NCBI RefSeq assembly: GCF_002441655.1
Contig: NZ_JXJU01000008.1
Coordinates: 43,492 to 107,491, forward strand
From: Lactococcus fujiensis JCM 16395
Lineage (GTDB): Bacteria > Bacillota > Bacilli > Lactobacillales > Streptococcaceae
DNA: 64,000 nucleotides
Reading direction: 5' to 3'
Position numbers and translations under genes: made by a program. The notes beneath the pieces were generated by a model, which saw only the letters and a program-made list of their open reading frames with translations, ran no database searches and was not told the DNA's origin. Numbering within the stretch: the first letter of the stretch is position 1; each line of letters begins with the position of its first letter. Shown here one piece after another: positions 34,761 through 42,828 of this stretch.

Positions 34761-36023
34761 ATGAAAGATTATTATGGCCGCTACCTTACCAAAAATGAAA
34801 TTCCGGAAGAGATAAATCTTGATCAGTTTGTGAAAATAAATGGAATGAACGCAATCAACCACAACTTAATTATCTGTTCACGTTGCGGAACAAAGCACCG
34901 AAAAGCGGATGTCCAATTAGCTATTGGCAGTTTTTATTGCCCCACTTGTCTCAATCTTGGTCGTGTCCGTTCAGATGAATTTCTTTATCACGCCATACAA
35001 CAGCCCTTTGCTAATCGTCAGTTGATGAAATGGTCAGGTCACTTGACTTCGGACCAACAAGTAGTCTCAGATGCTCTGGTCAAAGCTACCAATAAAGAAG
35101 GGCAGACTTTAGTCCACGCTGTAACTGGAGCTGGAAAAACTGAAATGATTTATGCATCAATCGATCAAGCTTTAAGTCAGGGTAAATCCGTAATCATTGC
35201 CAGTCCACGAATCGATGTCTGTATTGAACTCCACCAACGACTGGAGCGTGATTTTGACTGTGCTATTCCCTTATTACATGGGAAAGGGAAGCCCTATTTT
35301 AGAAGTCCATTAGTCATTGCTACATGTCACCAACTTTTACGTTTCAAAGAAGCATTTGATCTTGTTATCATTGACGAAGTAGACGCCTTTCCGTTTGTTG
35401 ATAACGATCAACTCTACCATGCCGTTAAACAAGCAGCAAAGCAAGGGGCAGCTACCGTCTTTCTCACGGCTACCTCAACACCTAAACTTGAAAAAGCCGT
35501 AAAAAGAGGCGAATTAACCCAACTTGCACTCCCTAAGCGATTCCATCAAAATCCGCTTGTCGTCCCGAAGTGTTATTTTGAAAGTCATTTCAAAGCTCAT
35601 TTTTTAAAGCAAAGAAAAACTGGTTTCCCTTTACTTATTTTTTTCCCAGAAATTTCTTCAGGAATTGCATTCACAAACGAACTGCAAAAACGCTACATGA
35701 ATGAAAAAATTGCTTTTGTTGCCTCAACCAGCAAAAACCGCTATGAATATGTTGAAGCATTTCGTAAACGCGAAATATCAATTCTGGTGTCCACTTCGAT
35801 TTTAGAAAGGGGGGTTACCTTTCCATTTGTTGACGTTTTTTTAATGCATACCCATCATAAAAATTTTTCTGCTTCAGCTATCATTCAAATGGCTGGACGA
35901 GTTGGTCGTCATCCCGACCGACCTACTGGTCTTGTTGAACTCTTCCACCAAGGTAAAACAGAAGCAATGAAAAAAGCCATCAAAGAAATCAATAAGATGA
36001 ACCAACTCGGGGGGTTCAAATGA
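34761..36023 (+). CDS. comFA: Competence protein ComFA, DEAD-like helicase/translocase
   Basis: A 420-residue ATPase thought to power inward transport of single-stranded DNA during transformation. The N-terminal four-cysteine zinc motif (CSRCG near residue 40, CPTC near 60) is typical of Gram-positive ComFA. Walker A is HAVTGAGKTE near 120, motif II IIDEVDAFPF near 205, motif III FLTATSTP near 235, and motifs V/VI STSILERGVTFP and QMAGRVGR near 355-385. The ATG at 34761 fits streptococcal ComFA alignment; a TTG at 34704 extends it by 19 residues. No strong ribosome site is visible. A SigX (cin) box is not clear; AAGAATA at about 34740 is only a partial match. comFC overlaps its end. Confidence 0.93.
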   Translation: MKDYYGRYLTKNEIPEEINLDQFVKINGMNAINHNLIICSRCGTKHRKADVQLAIGSFYCPTCLNLGRVRSDEFLYHAIQQPFANRQLMKWSGHLTSDQQVVSDALVKATNKEGQTLVHAVTGAGKTEMIYASIDQALSQGKSVIIASPRIDVCIELHQRLERDFDCAIPLLHGKGKPYFRSPLVIATCHQLLRFKEAFDLVIIDEVDAFPFVDNDQLYHAVKQAAKQGAATVFLTATSTPKLEKAVKRGELTQLALPKRFHQNPLVVPKCYFESHFKAHFLKQRKTGFPLLIFFPEISSGIAFTNELQKRYMNEKIAFVASTSKNRYEYVEAFRKREISILVSTSILERGVTFPFVDVFLMHTHHKNFSASAIIQMAGRVGRHPDRPTGLVELFHQGKTEAMKKAIKEINKMNQLGGFK

Positions 36024-36667
36024 ATTGTTATTTATGTAACTGTGAATTAACCATCCACTTTCATTTTACTGATTTATTATTACTCAACTCAAAACGGGAA
36101 ATGATTTGTTCTAAATGTCAAGCAACGTTTGAGCGGATAGATATAAATCATTGTCCACGGTGTTATCAATCTGGATTCTTGACCGTTTGTCCCGACTGTT
36201 TAATTTGGGAGGAGCAAAAAATCATCGTTCAACATCGCGCAATTTTTAAATACAATCAAGCGATGAAAGATTATTTTAAACGGTATAAATTTCAAGGGGA
36301 TTACAATTTATTCAATGTATTTAAGCAAGAATTTCATCAAAAACGAAGTGATGAAGTGATGGTACCCATCCCGGTTTCTACGAATCGGATGCAGGAACGT
36401 GGCTTTAATCAAGTGACCGCATTCTTGCAAGATGAGCCATATCTTGATTTACTCATTAAAAAAAATACCCCTAAACAATCTAGTTTAACTCGATCAGAAC
36501 GACTAAACACTGAAAATCCATTTGAACTTAATCCAGATAAAAAAATTCCTAAAAAAGTTCTTGTCATTGATGACATTTATACGACAGGTGCTACACTCCA
36601 ACATGCCGTCCATATTTTATTAAAAAATGGTGCAGAGCAAGTACGCACATTCTCACTTTGCCGCTAA
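36020..36667 (+). CDS. comFC: Competence protein ComFC, phosphoribosyltransferase-like
   Basis: A 215-residue late-competence protein that interacts with ComFA and DprA and is needed for efficient DNA uptake. Zinc-type cysteine pairs are at the N-terminus (CYLCNC, CSKC, CPRC, CPDC). The phosphoribosyltransferase domain includes VPIPVSTNRMQERGFNQ near residue 115 and VLVIDDIYTTGATLQHA near 180, the PRPP-binding loop. Its ATG overlaps the comFA stop by four bases (ATGA), implying coupled translation. The GGGGGG near 36009 serves as ribosome site. The gene ends at a hairpin whose T run favours the opposite strand. Confidence 0.93.
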   Translation: MNCYLCNCELTIHFHFTDLLLLNSKREMICSKCQATFERIDINHCPRCYQSGFLTVCPDCLIWEEQKIIVQHRAIFKYNQAMKDYFKRYKFQGDYNLFNVFKQEFHQKRSDEVMVPIPVSTNRMQERGFNQVTAFLQDEPYLDLLIKKNTPKQSSLTRSERLNTENPFELNPDKKIPKKVLVIDDIYTTGATLQHAVHILLKNGAEQVRTFSLCR

Positions 36668-36687
36668 AAAAGCCACTCGAGGTGACT
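36665..36687 (-). terminator. Terminator of the secreted protease gene
   Basis: Minus strand AAGTCAC, loop CTCGA, GTGGCTT with six T. On the plus strand it follows comFC directly but lacks a T run. Confidence 0.8.
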
Positions 36688-36708
36688 TATCTTTAACTTG
36701 TAAACGAG

Positions 36709-38853
36709 TTACATTCCAAACCAAGCGATGCCTTCATCTGTCCAACCACTTTTTACCAAGGCATTTTTTTCAGATAGACTTGAAGTCATAAAATGAGAAC
36801 CAACCCCAGCATTCGGATTGTACAAACGATAAATCGCTAAATTCCCAGCAGAATAAAAGGCGATGCCCTCATTTTTCCAGCCTGACCCAACCAATACTCT
36901 AACCTCGTTCGTGTCTTTCGTATACAAGTGTTCTCCAGATTTAGGATTATAAATACGATAAATAGGCAAACTTGATGACTGAGGGGCTTGCCATGTAATT
37001 CCTTCATATTTCCAGTCTCTTGAGAGTTTTGGTAGAGTTGTGGCTTCATTCAAATCAGCTGTATAAAGATGCTCTCGGTTGCGTGAATTGTATAAGCGAT
37101 ATATCGGATGATAAGTCGACAAATCCACATTGGACATACTGGTCTGCCCGTCAATAAAAAGATTTGTTCCCTGATTAACGGAGGCATTGACCCATTCATT
37201 ATCTATATCCATCCAAGAATTTTTAGCCTGGATGACCGGATACTGTCCTGAAGATGAAGTTTGAACCGATTCATAAGGGATTGGGAACGTTTGATAATTT
37301 GTTAAATTGGTGACCTCAAATGCAATACTATATTGACTATTTCTAGGAAGTGTAATGGCGTTAAACGGTATGGTTTGATATCCAGGGTCAGTAAAGGTAT
37401 ATGTTCCTAATGTTTGAAAATCACTTAATTTCGTACTGTTTGTCACTGCACCCACTTTATACAGCAGTTTAACTTTCGCACCTGCTTCTTCTATATCAGT
37501 TGAAATAGAATTAAGGATTTCTATTTGTGAACCTGATGTTGACTGACTGTTATAGGTATTTGAAAATATGTTACTATTGGATGTTGATCCTTGAGCGTAG
37601 CCAAAATCGTAATAAGTCCCAACTGCATTTGGGCTTGTATTTGTGGAACTATAAATCGTTTCTCCGTTATTATTGATCACTCCGTCGGCATAAATATCTG
37701 ATGCTGCAAGAAAAATGTCTGCATAAGAAAGGTAAAAATAACCTCCATTGCCCCAATCTGTCCCCCATGAATTTTTAACGATAAAGGCGCCATTCATTCC
37801 TGGCTTTTTGCTAAAATTATTGGCCGAATAATTGTCATCATAGCCAACAATTTCCATTTCGTGGTCTTGATTAATATAGGTTTGATTGTTATATGTCGTA
37901 GCTAAATCACTATTCATTTTTGCTGAATAAGGAGTATATGAGGTAAAATCTTTATTGGCAGCGAGATGTGAATAAACGGCAGTCGTCGGATTTTCTGAAT
38001 AATCCAAAGTATACTCAGCTTGTACTCCAAATTGGGCAGAGCCGTACTGATAAACCAATTGTTTAATTTGATTGATTCGTGTCATTATTGCAGCGTTGGT
38101 TGTGGGGAATTGATTCGTTGTCAATCCAGGGAGAATATAGGTGTCATTCACATGATAATTTGATAATTTGAGGCTATTAAATAGACTGTTGTTTATTGGA
38201 ACATCTTGAGCCATTGTCATATCTTGGCTAAAACTATTATTGGGAAGCATTGGATTATATCCAATCACACTCATTTCAGGAACGTAATCAATGGTGTTAC
38301 CATCCCCCAATTTCCTTGACGTCCCATCGGTATTCATTACCGCTAATGGATTCGACTTATTACTAAAAGCATTACTCGCTGACAAGTAATCATAATAAGC
38401 AGGTAACAGGTCTTCTGTAGTCCCCAATTGCTTCATCGCGCTTGTGTCAATGGCATCAACACCAGCATAATCCCAACAAATGTTTAAATCTTCTTGATTT
38501 AAAACTGGTGTCGTTTTCCCATAATTGGCCGATGTAGGATTTAAAGGATTCCATAAAGAAGGGAGGTTTGTTGCACCCAAAACGGTTTTCTTTGCTGTCA
38601 GACCAGATGACCCGAGACTCCCATTTTGGCTTGTGGACTGACTTTGAGTAGCTTGGCTTTGGATAATAAATGTTTGAATTAATCCACCAACTTTATGATT
38701 CTTGCCAAACGAGGTAATTGGTTTCGTTTTTTCGTTTACTGTTGATCTTGTTAATGATTGAGCTTGTCCAATCATTTGCACATTTAATATGCTCAAACCT
38801 ATTGCTGAATACAGGAGGATGGTCTTTTTTTTCATCAACTGATACACTTTCAT
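36709..38853 (-). CDS. Secreted C1 (papain-like) cysteine protease with C-terminal DUF5648 repeats
   Basis: A 714-residue exported protein. The signal peptide spans about 1-32 (TILLYSAIGLSILNVQMIGQ then AQS). The peptidase domain shows the oxyanion Gln and nucleophile in PVLNQEDLNICWDYA near residue 125, the His in DHEMEIVGYDD near 335 and the Asn in VKNSWGTDWGNGGYFYLSY near 365. Residues about 420-560 look like the lectin-like domain that often follows such peptidases. The last 140 residues are three DUF5648 repeats, each with YRLYN or YRIYN, HLYT or HFMT, and a W-x-x-E/D-G-I block. Start could also be Met-7 at 38835; no good ribosome site is seen for either. It is monocistronic with an extended -10 at 38868-38876. 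Confidence 0.88.
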   Translation of the reverse strand: MKVYQLMKKKTILLYSAIGLSILNVQMIGQAQSLTRSTVNEKTKPITSFGKNHKVGGLIQTFIIQSQATQSQSTSQNGSLGSSGLTAKKTVLGATNLPSLWNPLNPTSANYGKTTPVLNQEDLNICWDYAGVDAIDTSAMKQLGTTEDLLPAYYDYLSASNAFSNKSNPLAVMNTDGTSRKLGDGNTIDYVPEMSVIGYNPMLPNNSFSQDMTMAQDVPINNSLFNSLKLSNYHVNDTYILPGLTTNQFPTTNAAIMTRINQIKQLVYQYGSAQFGVQAEYTLDYSENPTTAVYSHLAANKDFTSYTPYSAKMNSDLATTYNNQTYINQDHEMEIVGYDDNYSANNFSKKPGMNGAFIVKNSWGTDWGNGGYFYLSYADIFLAASDIYADGVINNNGETIYSSTNTSPNAVGTYYDFGYAQGSTSNSNIFSNTYNSQSTSGSQIEILNSISTDIEEAGAKVKLLYKVGAVTNSTKLSDFQTLGTYTFTDPGYQTIPFNAITLPRNSQYSIAFEVTNLTNYQTFPIPYESVQTSSSGQYPVIQAKNSWMDIDNEWVNASVNQGTNLFIDGQTSMSNVDLSTYHPIYRLYNSRNREHLYTADLNEATTLPKLSRDWKYEGITWQAPQSSSLPIYRIYNPKSGEHLYTKDTNEVRVLVGSGWKNEGIAFYSAGNLAIYRLYNPNAGVGSHFMTSSLSEKNALVKSGWTDEGIAWFGM

Positions 38854-38867
38854 TAAAATCTGGTTTC

Positions 38868-38876
38868 ATTATACCA
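38868..38876 (-). promoter_or_regulatory. Extended -10 promoter of the protease gene
   Basis: TGGTATAAT on the minus strand, 14 bases before the ATG at 38853. The 5' leader would be only about 8 bases for that start, or about 26 for Met-7. Confidence 0.6.
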
Positions 38877-38928
38877 CTTTTTATATTCTATAACATACAG
38901 ATATAATAAAAAAAGTTGCTCGTGCAAC

Positions 38929-39498
38929 TCAATTAGTTTCCCACTGCAAAATTGTTAAGCCATTAAATCGTTCTTGCCACTTCAACGCTTTTGCATCATA
39001 TAAAATTTTCGAATTATCAACATGATAAATCGGACGAATAATTCGATGTAAAATGTCATCAATCCCAAAAGGCGCATAAATTTCAAGCGTATCCGGTTGA
39101 CCTTTTATACCAATCGCATGAACAGTGGCTAACCAACGTCCCATGGCATCCTCGCATGATGAATAAGGTTTTATATTCCGACCCTTCCAAAGATGCATAT
39201 ATGCTTCATTGTGAATATCAAACTCCATTTGAAATTTCTCATTTAACTTTTTTTCAAGAAATTTGTCCTGCTCTAAAGAATCCTCTTGAGTTATTTTTTT
39301 ATCAAAATAAATAATATCAATGTCGTGAATACCATTCATTAAAGGCAATTTATCTTGCGTATTCCATATTGTTTGAAAAACAGCACCAGCAGCTATATAA
39401 TAATTATTCAACTTCAATGAATCTACTTCAGCTAAAATTTTCATCAGCTCTGAATTATTTTGCAGCATCGATTTTATTTGGCTTCCATTTGAGTCCAT
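38929..39498 (-). CDS. Nucleotidyltransferase-like protein (DUF925/NTP_transf_6 family)
   Basis: A 189-residue protein of a small nucleotidyltransferase-fold family seen in many bacteria. The pattern AAGAVFQTIWN near residue 37, HDIDIIYFDK near 58 (Asp-x-Asp metal site), FDIHNEAYMHLW near 93 and SCEDAMGRWLATVHAIGIK near 115 match DUF925 proteins, which resemble kanamycin nucleotidyltransferase folds. Substrate is unknown. ATG at 39498 with GGAGATTAAAGTA upstream. It lies downstream of dgkA on the same strand with a 50-base gap. Any toxin-antitoxin or antibiotic role would be speculation. Confidence 0.75.
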   Translation of the reverse strand: MDSNGSQIKSMLQNNSELMKILAEVDSLKLNNYYIAAGAVFQTIWNTQDKLPLMNGIHDIDIIYFDKKITQEDSLEQDKFLEKKLNEKFQMEFDIHNEAYMHLWKGRNIKPYSSCEDAMGRWLATVHAIGIKGQPDTLEIYAPFGIDDILHRIIRPIYHVDNSKILYDAKALKWQERFNGLTILQWETN

Positions 39499-39549
39499 TA
39501 CTTTAATCTCCGAAATTTAGAAATCTGAATTTTTCTGGCTAAATTTAGT

Positions 39550-40008
39550 TTATCCGAAAAAAAGTTTCCAGAGTGGCGGTAGAAAAATAAAGAGACCAAC
39601 CAGAACTGCAAAACCAGAAATCACTAGAACTGCACCTGCTGCCATATCTTTTGCCCGTTTGGCCCGCATATGAAATTGATAATCTGCCGCTAGGTCAACC
39701 ACATTTTCGATCGCAGAATTAATTAACTCTGCCATGAAAACGAGCGAAATTGACAACAATAAAAAGAGCCAATCCACTTTTGAAATTTGGAAAAAAAGAC
39801 CACACAGGATTGCTAAAACTGTTGAAATTGCATGTTTTCGCATATTCCGTTCTTGTTTAAATGCGGTCCAAATTCCAGTGACTGCAAATTCAAAACTTGA
39901 AATAAAATTAGTATTTTTCCATCTTTGTCGGTCTGGTTTGACCGGAATATTGCCATTTTTAAAATCAACCTTTTCGTATACTTTTGTATCTTTATCGTGT
40001 AAGTCCAT
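39550..40008 (-). CDS. dgkA: Diacylglycerol kinase/undecaprenol kinase
   Basis: A 152-residue membrane kinase of the DgkA family. In Gram-positive bacteria it phosphorylates undecaprenol, replenishing the wall-lipid carrier. After a soluble N-terminus of about 40 residues come [22 protein letters not shown], three membrane helices, [14 protein letters not shown] near residue 100 (catalytic Glu and metal site) and [13 protein letters not shown] near 120. The N-terminal extension is longer than in E. coli DgkA (about 120 residues), as in streptococci. It overlaps ybeY by 17 bases, the ybeY-dgkA pair being conserved in Firmicutes. Confidence 0.93.
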   Translation of the reverse strand: MDLHDKDTKVYEKVDFKNGNIPVKPDRQRWKNTNFISSFEFAVTGIWTAFKQERNMRKHAISTVLAILCGLFFQISKVDWLFLLLSISLVFMAELINSAIENVVDLAADYQFHMRAKRAKDMAAGAVLVISGFAVLVGLFIFLPPLWKLFFG

Positions 40009-40480
40009 AAGCAGTCAAAATTTCCTCTTGAAGGCCAAACATTTCTGCCTCTTCTTCTGGGGTATAGTGGTCATAGCCATTGATGTGTAGGAAACCGTGC
40101 ACTACAAGCCAGCCATATTCACGCTCAATCGAGTGTCCATAATCTTGCGCTTGTTCTGCCGCTTTTTCGATTGAGATAAAAAGTTCACCAATGAAGGGAT
40201 CCATTTCCTCGAGTAATTCTTCAGGAAGCTCCATATCTTCATCGAAAAAGAATTCTTCATTGTCTGGCTTGTATTCAAGAGAAATGACATCCGTCGGACG
40301 GTCTGTCTCACGATATTCGAGATTCAATTCATGTGACCGCTTATTATCAACAAAAGTCACTGCCATCTCTTTGCTTTCAGGCAATTTAATATAATCAGCC
40401 GCAAAGTCAAGCAGTTTCTGAGATTGTTCCATAATTCCTGAAGGAAGTTTCCCTGTTTCGTCAATCATTTCTACGTACAT
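39992..40480 (-). CDS. ybeY: Endoribonuclease YbeY (16S rRNA maturation)
   Basis: A 162-residue zinc endoribonuclease needed for 16S rRNA 3'-end maturation and ribosome quality control. The metal-binding signature is [11 protein letters not shown] near residue 132 (three His). Before it lie [20 protein letters not shown] near 48-68 and [11 protein letters not shown] near 97. ATG at 40480 with AAGGAAACATAAT upstream. Its 3' end overlaps dgkA. phoH is upstream but separated by a NUDIX gene and a broken hydrolase gene, although phoH-ybeY is usually adjacent; those two genes look inserted into a conserved block. Confidence 0.95.
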   Translation of the reverse strand: MYVEMIDETGKLPSGIMEQSQKLLDFAADYIKLPESKEMAVTFVDNKRSHELNLEYRETDRPTDVISLEYKPDNEEFFFDEDMELPEELLEEMDPFIGELFISIEKAAEQAQDYGHSIEREYGWLVVHGFLHINGYDHYTPEEEAEMFGLQEEILTAYGLTR

Positions 40481-40491
40481 ATTATGTTTCC

Positions 40492-40950
40492 TTAATTCTT
40501 TGTTCTTTTTAAAATTTGTTCTTTAGCAAAAGCTATAGTGGGTGTTTTTGTGGCAGGATTAATATTTTCTGGTAACTTGTCATACTCAAACCATCGCAAA
40601 TCCGAGACTTCCTTCTTTTCCAATTTGACTTGGCCAGAATAATCATCACAGATAAAAATAGTATCAATGATATAAACCTCGTCACCATTTGGGTAAAAGA
40701 AATGTTGTTCTTCCCCAGAGGCGACCGAATATAATTTCATTCGATGCGCAGTCAAACCTGTCTCTTCGAAAAGTTCACGTTTAGCTGCTTCTAGTACAGT
40801 TTCCCCCGGTTCAACAGAACCTCCGTGATAACACCAGTTGCCATTGTCAACCCGTTTTTGTAAAAACAGCCCTTTATCATCATCATAAATAATTACTGAA
40901 GCACAAGCAATCACCATCGGAATATGACCGACTTTTTTTCTCAGCTCCAT
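40492..40950 (-). CDS. NUDIX hydrolase
   Basis: A 152-residue NUDIX pyrophosphatase. The Nudix box [20 protein letters not shown] then ETGL is intact near residue 45. The protein starts [19 protein letters not shown], similar to small Firmicute NUDIX enzymes acting on nucleoside diphosphate derivatives; substrate unknown. I chose the ATG at 40950 because GAAGGG lies six bases upstream; earlier Met codons at 40968 and 40977 have weaker sites. It lies between ybeY and the frameshifted hydrolase on the same strand and may be read from the phoH transcript. Confidence 0.88.
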   Translation of the reverse strand: MELRKKVGHIPMVIACASVIIYDDDKGLFLQKRVDNGNWCYHGGSVEPGETVLEAAKRELFEETGLTAHRMKLYSVASGEEQHFFYPNGDEVYIIDTIFICDDYSGQVKLEKKEVSDLRWFEYDKLPENINPATKTPTIAFAKEQILKRTKN

Positions 40951-40960
40951 TATGTACCCT

Positions 40961-41724
40961 TCAGCCATTAAACACACTTCTTTCTAACCAATTACTTACC
41001 ATAGAAGCAAATAATTGAGGTTGTTCCATTTGTAAATTATGACTTGCCATGTCCAGCATAGCAAAGGTAGAACGCGGATACTCACGAATCATCCGAAATT
41101 GATCTTCATATCCTACAACAGTATCCTGATGGCCAAGTAGCACTAAATAGGTTTATTGAATTGCCTTACGTTTGTAATAGCATCCTTTAAACGATAATTT
41201 TGTTTTAATCTGTAGATGAAAGATTGATCAACATTTTTCCAAGATTTTTTCGATTGTTTCGATTGTTTCTGAGCCAACTGGTATTCTGTAGTTAATTCAA
41301 CCCATTTGGAAAATTGAAGTTTTCTACCTTTCGTTTCAGGAATAAGCATTGGTGCGAGTAAAAATAAACCAAGGATATCGGATGGCTTTTTGTCTACGAT
41401 TGCCCTCGCTAAATAACCGCCATATGAATAACCAGCAATTAAAAAAGGTGCTCCAATAACTTTATCTATAAAATCAAATAATTCTTCTAACACATCGTCA
41501 GTTGAGGATAGATATGATCCAGAAGTTGAATCACCCATACCTGGCAAATCAATATAAACCCTTTTTATATCCGAATTACTAGTAAAAAGTAGTTCGAATA
41601 CTGCTTCCATCGTTCCCATGTTCCCGCGCCACCCATGAATTATTAGTAGCGGGAATCCATTACCGATTAATTTATAATGCAAATGCAAGCCCTGAATATC
41701 AATAAACATAGAATCACTCAGCAT
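40961..41724 (-). pseudogene. Alpha/beta hydrolase broken by one frameshift
   Basis: Two ORFs on the minus strand, 41724-41143 and a downstream part to 40961, encode one alpha/beta hydrolase of about 253 residues. The first carries HGWRGN and the nucleophile elbow GYSYGGYLARA. The second has LVLLGHQDTVVG with the acid and MASHNLQM with the catalytic His. The frame changes near 41148: after FNKP the original frame stops at TAG, while the other frame reads YLVLLGHQD, so a single missing base explains the break. All triad residues are preserved, so the lesion is recent, a sequencing error, or (less likely) programmed. The start is ATG at 41724 or 41709. Confidence 0.85.
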
Positions 41725-41754
41725 TCTATTTGAAATTTAAAGCAATTCCCAGAA

Positions 41755-42708
41755 CTATTTTTTTTCGTAGGCATTAATTATCTCAGCAACAACGGGGTGT
41801 CTGACCACATCTTTTGCCGTGAAATATATAAAGTCAATGGCTTGAATGCGGGATAATTTTTCGGTTGCATCAATCAAGCCTGACTTAACCTTACTTGGAA
41901 GGTCAATTTGTGAAATATCTCCATTAACAATCATCTTGGAATTAAAACCAAGACGGGTCAAAAACATTTTCATTTGCATCGTCGTCGTATTTTGGGCTTC
42001 ATCAAGAATGACAAAAGCATCATCTAGAGTCCTCCCACGCATATAGGCTAAAGGAGCAATCTCGATGATTCCTCGCTCCATCATTCGCTCAGTCGCATTT
42101 TTACCTAATATCATATACAAGGCATCATATACTGGACGGAGATAAGGGTCAACTTTTTCTTGTAAGTCCCCTGGTAAAAAGCCTAAGCTTTCCCCAGCTT
42201 CGACGGCAGGGCGGGTCAAAATAATCCGTTTCACTTGACCGTTCCGCAAGGCTTGAACAGCCATAACGACTGCCAAAAATGTTTTCCCCGTTCCAGCTGG
42301 ACCTATTCCAAAAACGACATCGTGGTGTTTAACTGCATCTACATACGTTTTCTGAACTAAATTTTTAAGCCGAATGGGTTTTCCAACGGCATCTTTTGTC
42401 AGCTCAACTTCGTATAGGGCTGTAAAGTTTTCAATGTCATCATCGAGCACCATTTGTGATGCAATGATAACATCAGAGGTATGAACAGGAACACCACGTC
42501 GAACCAAAACTTGAAGTGCTTGAATTGCTTTACGGGCGCGTTGTCCACTCGCATCGTCAGCTGCCAAAATTTGAACCATTTCTCCACGATAATTAATTTC
42601 AACTGAGAGCTGATGTTCAAGCAGTGTTAAATACTTATCTTGTGTACCAAAGACTAGTGCCGCATCTTCAGGATTTTCTAATTTAAAATCAACCGAAATT
42701 TTTGCCAA
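41755..42708 (-). CDS. phoH: PhoH-like ATPase
   Basis: A 317-residue cytosolic PhoH/PhoL ATPase, linked to RNA metabolism with YbeY. The N-terminal part (ISVDFKLENPEDAALVFGTQ) precedes a P-loop GIGPAGTGKTFLAV near residue 130. LTRPAVEAGESLGFLPGDLQEK near 160 (shown in part) and the Walker B FVILDEAQNTT near 225 follow. I prefer the TTG at 42708: the GGAG in the upstream ATGGAG (42721-42718) is then a Shine-Dalgarno site nine bases away. The alternative ATG at 42723 has no ribosome site. An extended -10 (TGGTATAAT, 42740-42748) lies just upstream. Confidence 0.92.
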   Translation of the reverse strand: MAKISVDFKLENPEDAALVFGTQDKYLTLLEHQLSVEINYRGEMVQILAADDASGQRARKAIQALQVLVRRGVPVHTSDVIIASQMVLDDDIENFTALYEVELTKDAVGKPIRLKNLVQKTYVDAVKHHDVVFGIGPAGTGKTFLAVVMAVQALRNGQVKRIILTRPAVEAGESLGFLPGDLQEKVDPYLRPVYDALYMILGKNATERMMERGIIEIAPLAYMRGRTLDDAFVILDEAQNTTTMQMKMFLTRLGFNSKMIVNGDISQIDLPSKVKSGLIDATEKLSRIQAIDFIYFTAKDVVRHPVVAEIINAYEKK

Positions 42709-42739
42709 ATAAATAATCTCCATTTAATGATTTTCTTTT

Positions 42740-42748
42740 ATTATACCA
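42740..42748 (-). promoter_or_regulatory. Extended -10 promoter of phoH
   Basis: TGGTATAAT on the minus strand; expected transcript start near 42733. Confidence 0.6.
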
Positions 42749-42828
42749 CACCTCGAAAAATAAGATTTAATTTTCGCGATATTGCAGCCAAGTTTAGGCA
42801 AAATAACATTTTCAATCAGTAATTGAGC

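Noticed and set aside
41143..41724. The 193-residue alpha/beta hydrolase ORF as an intact gene
   Set aside because: It lacks the catalytic Asp and His, which are encoded in another frame just downstream.
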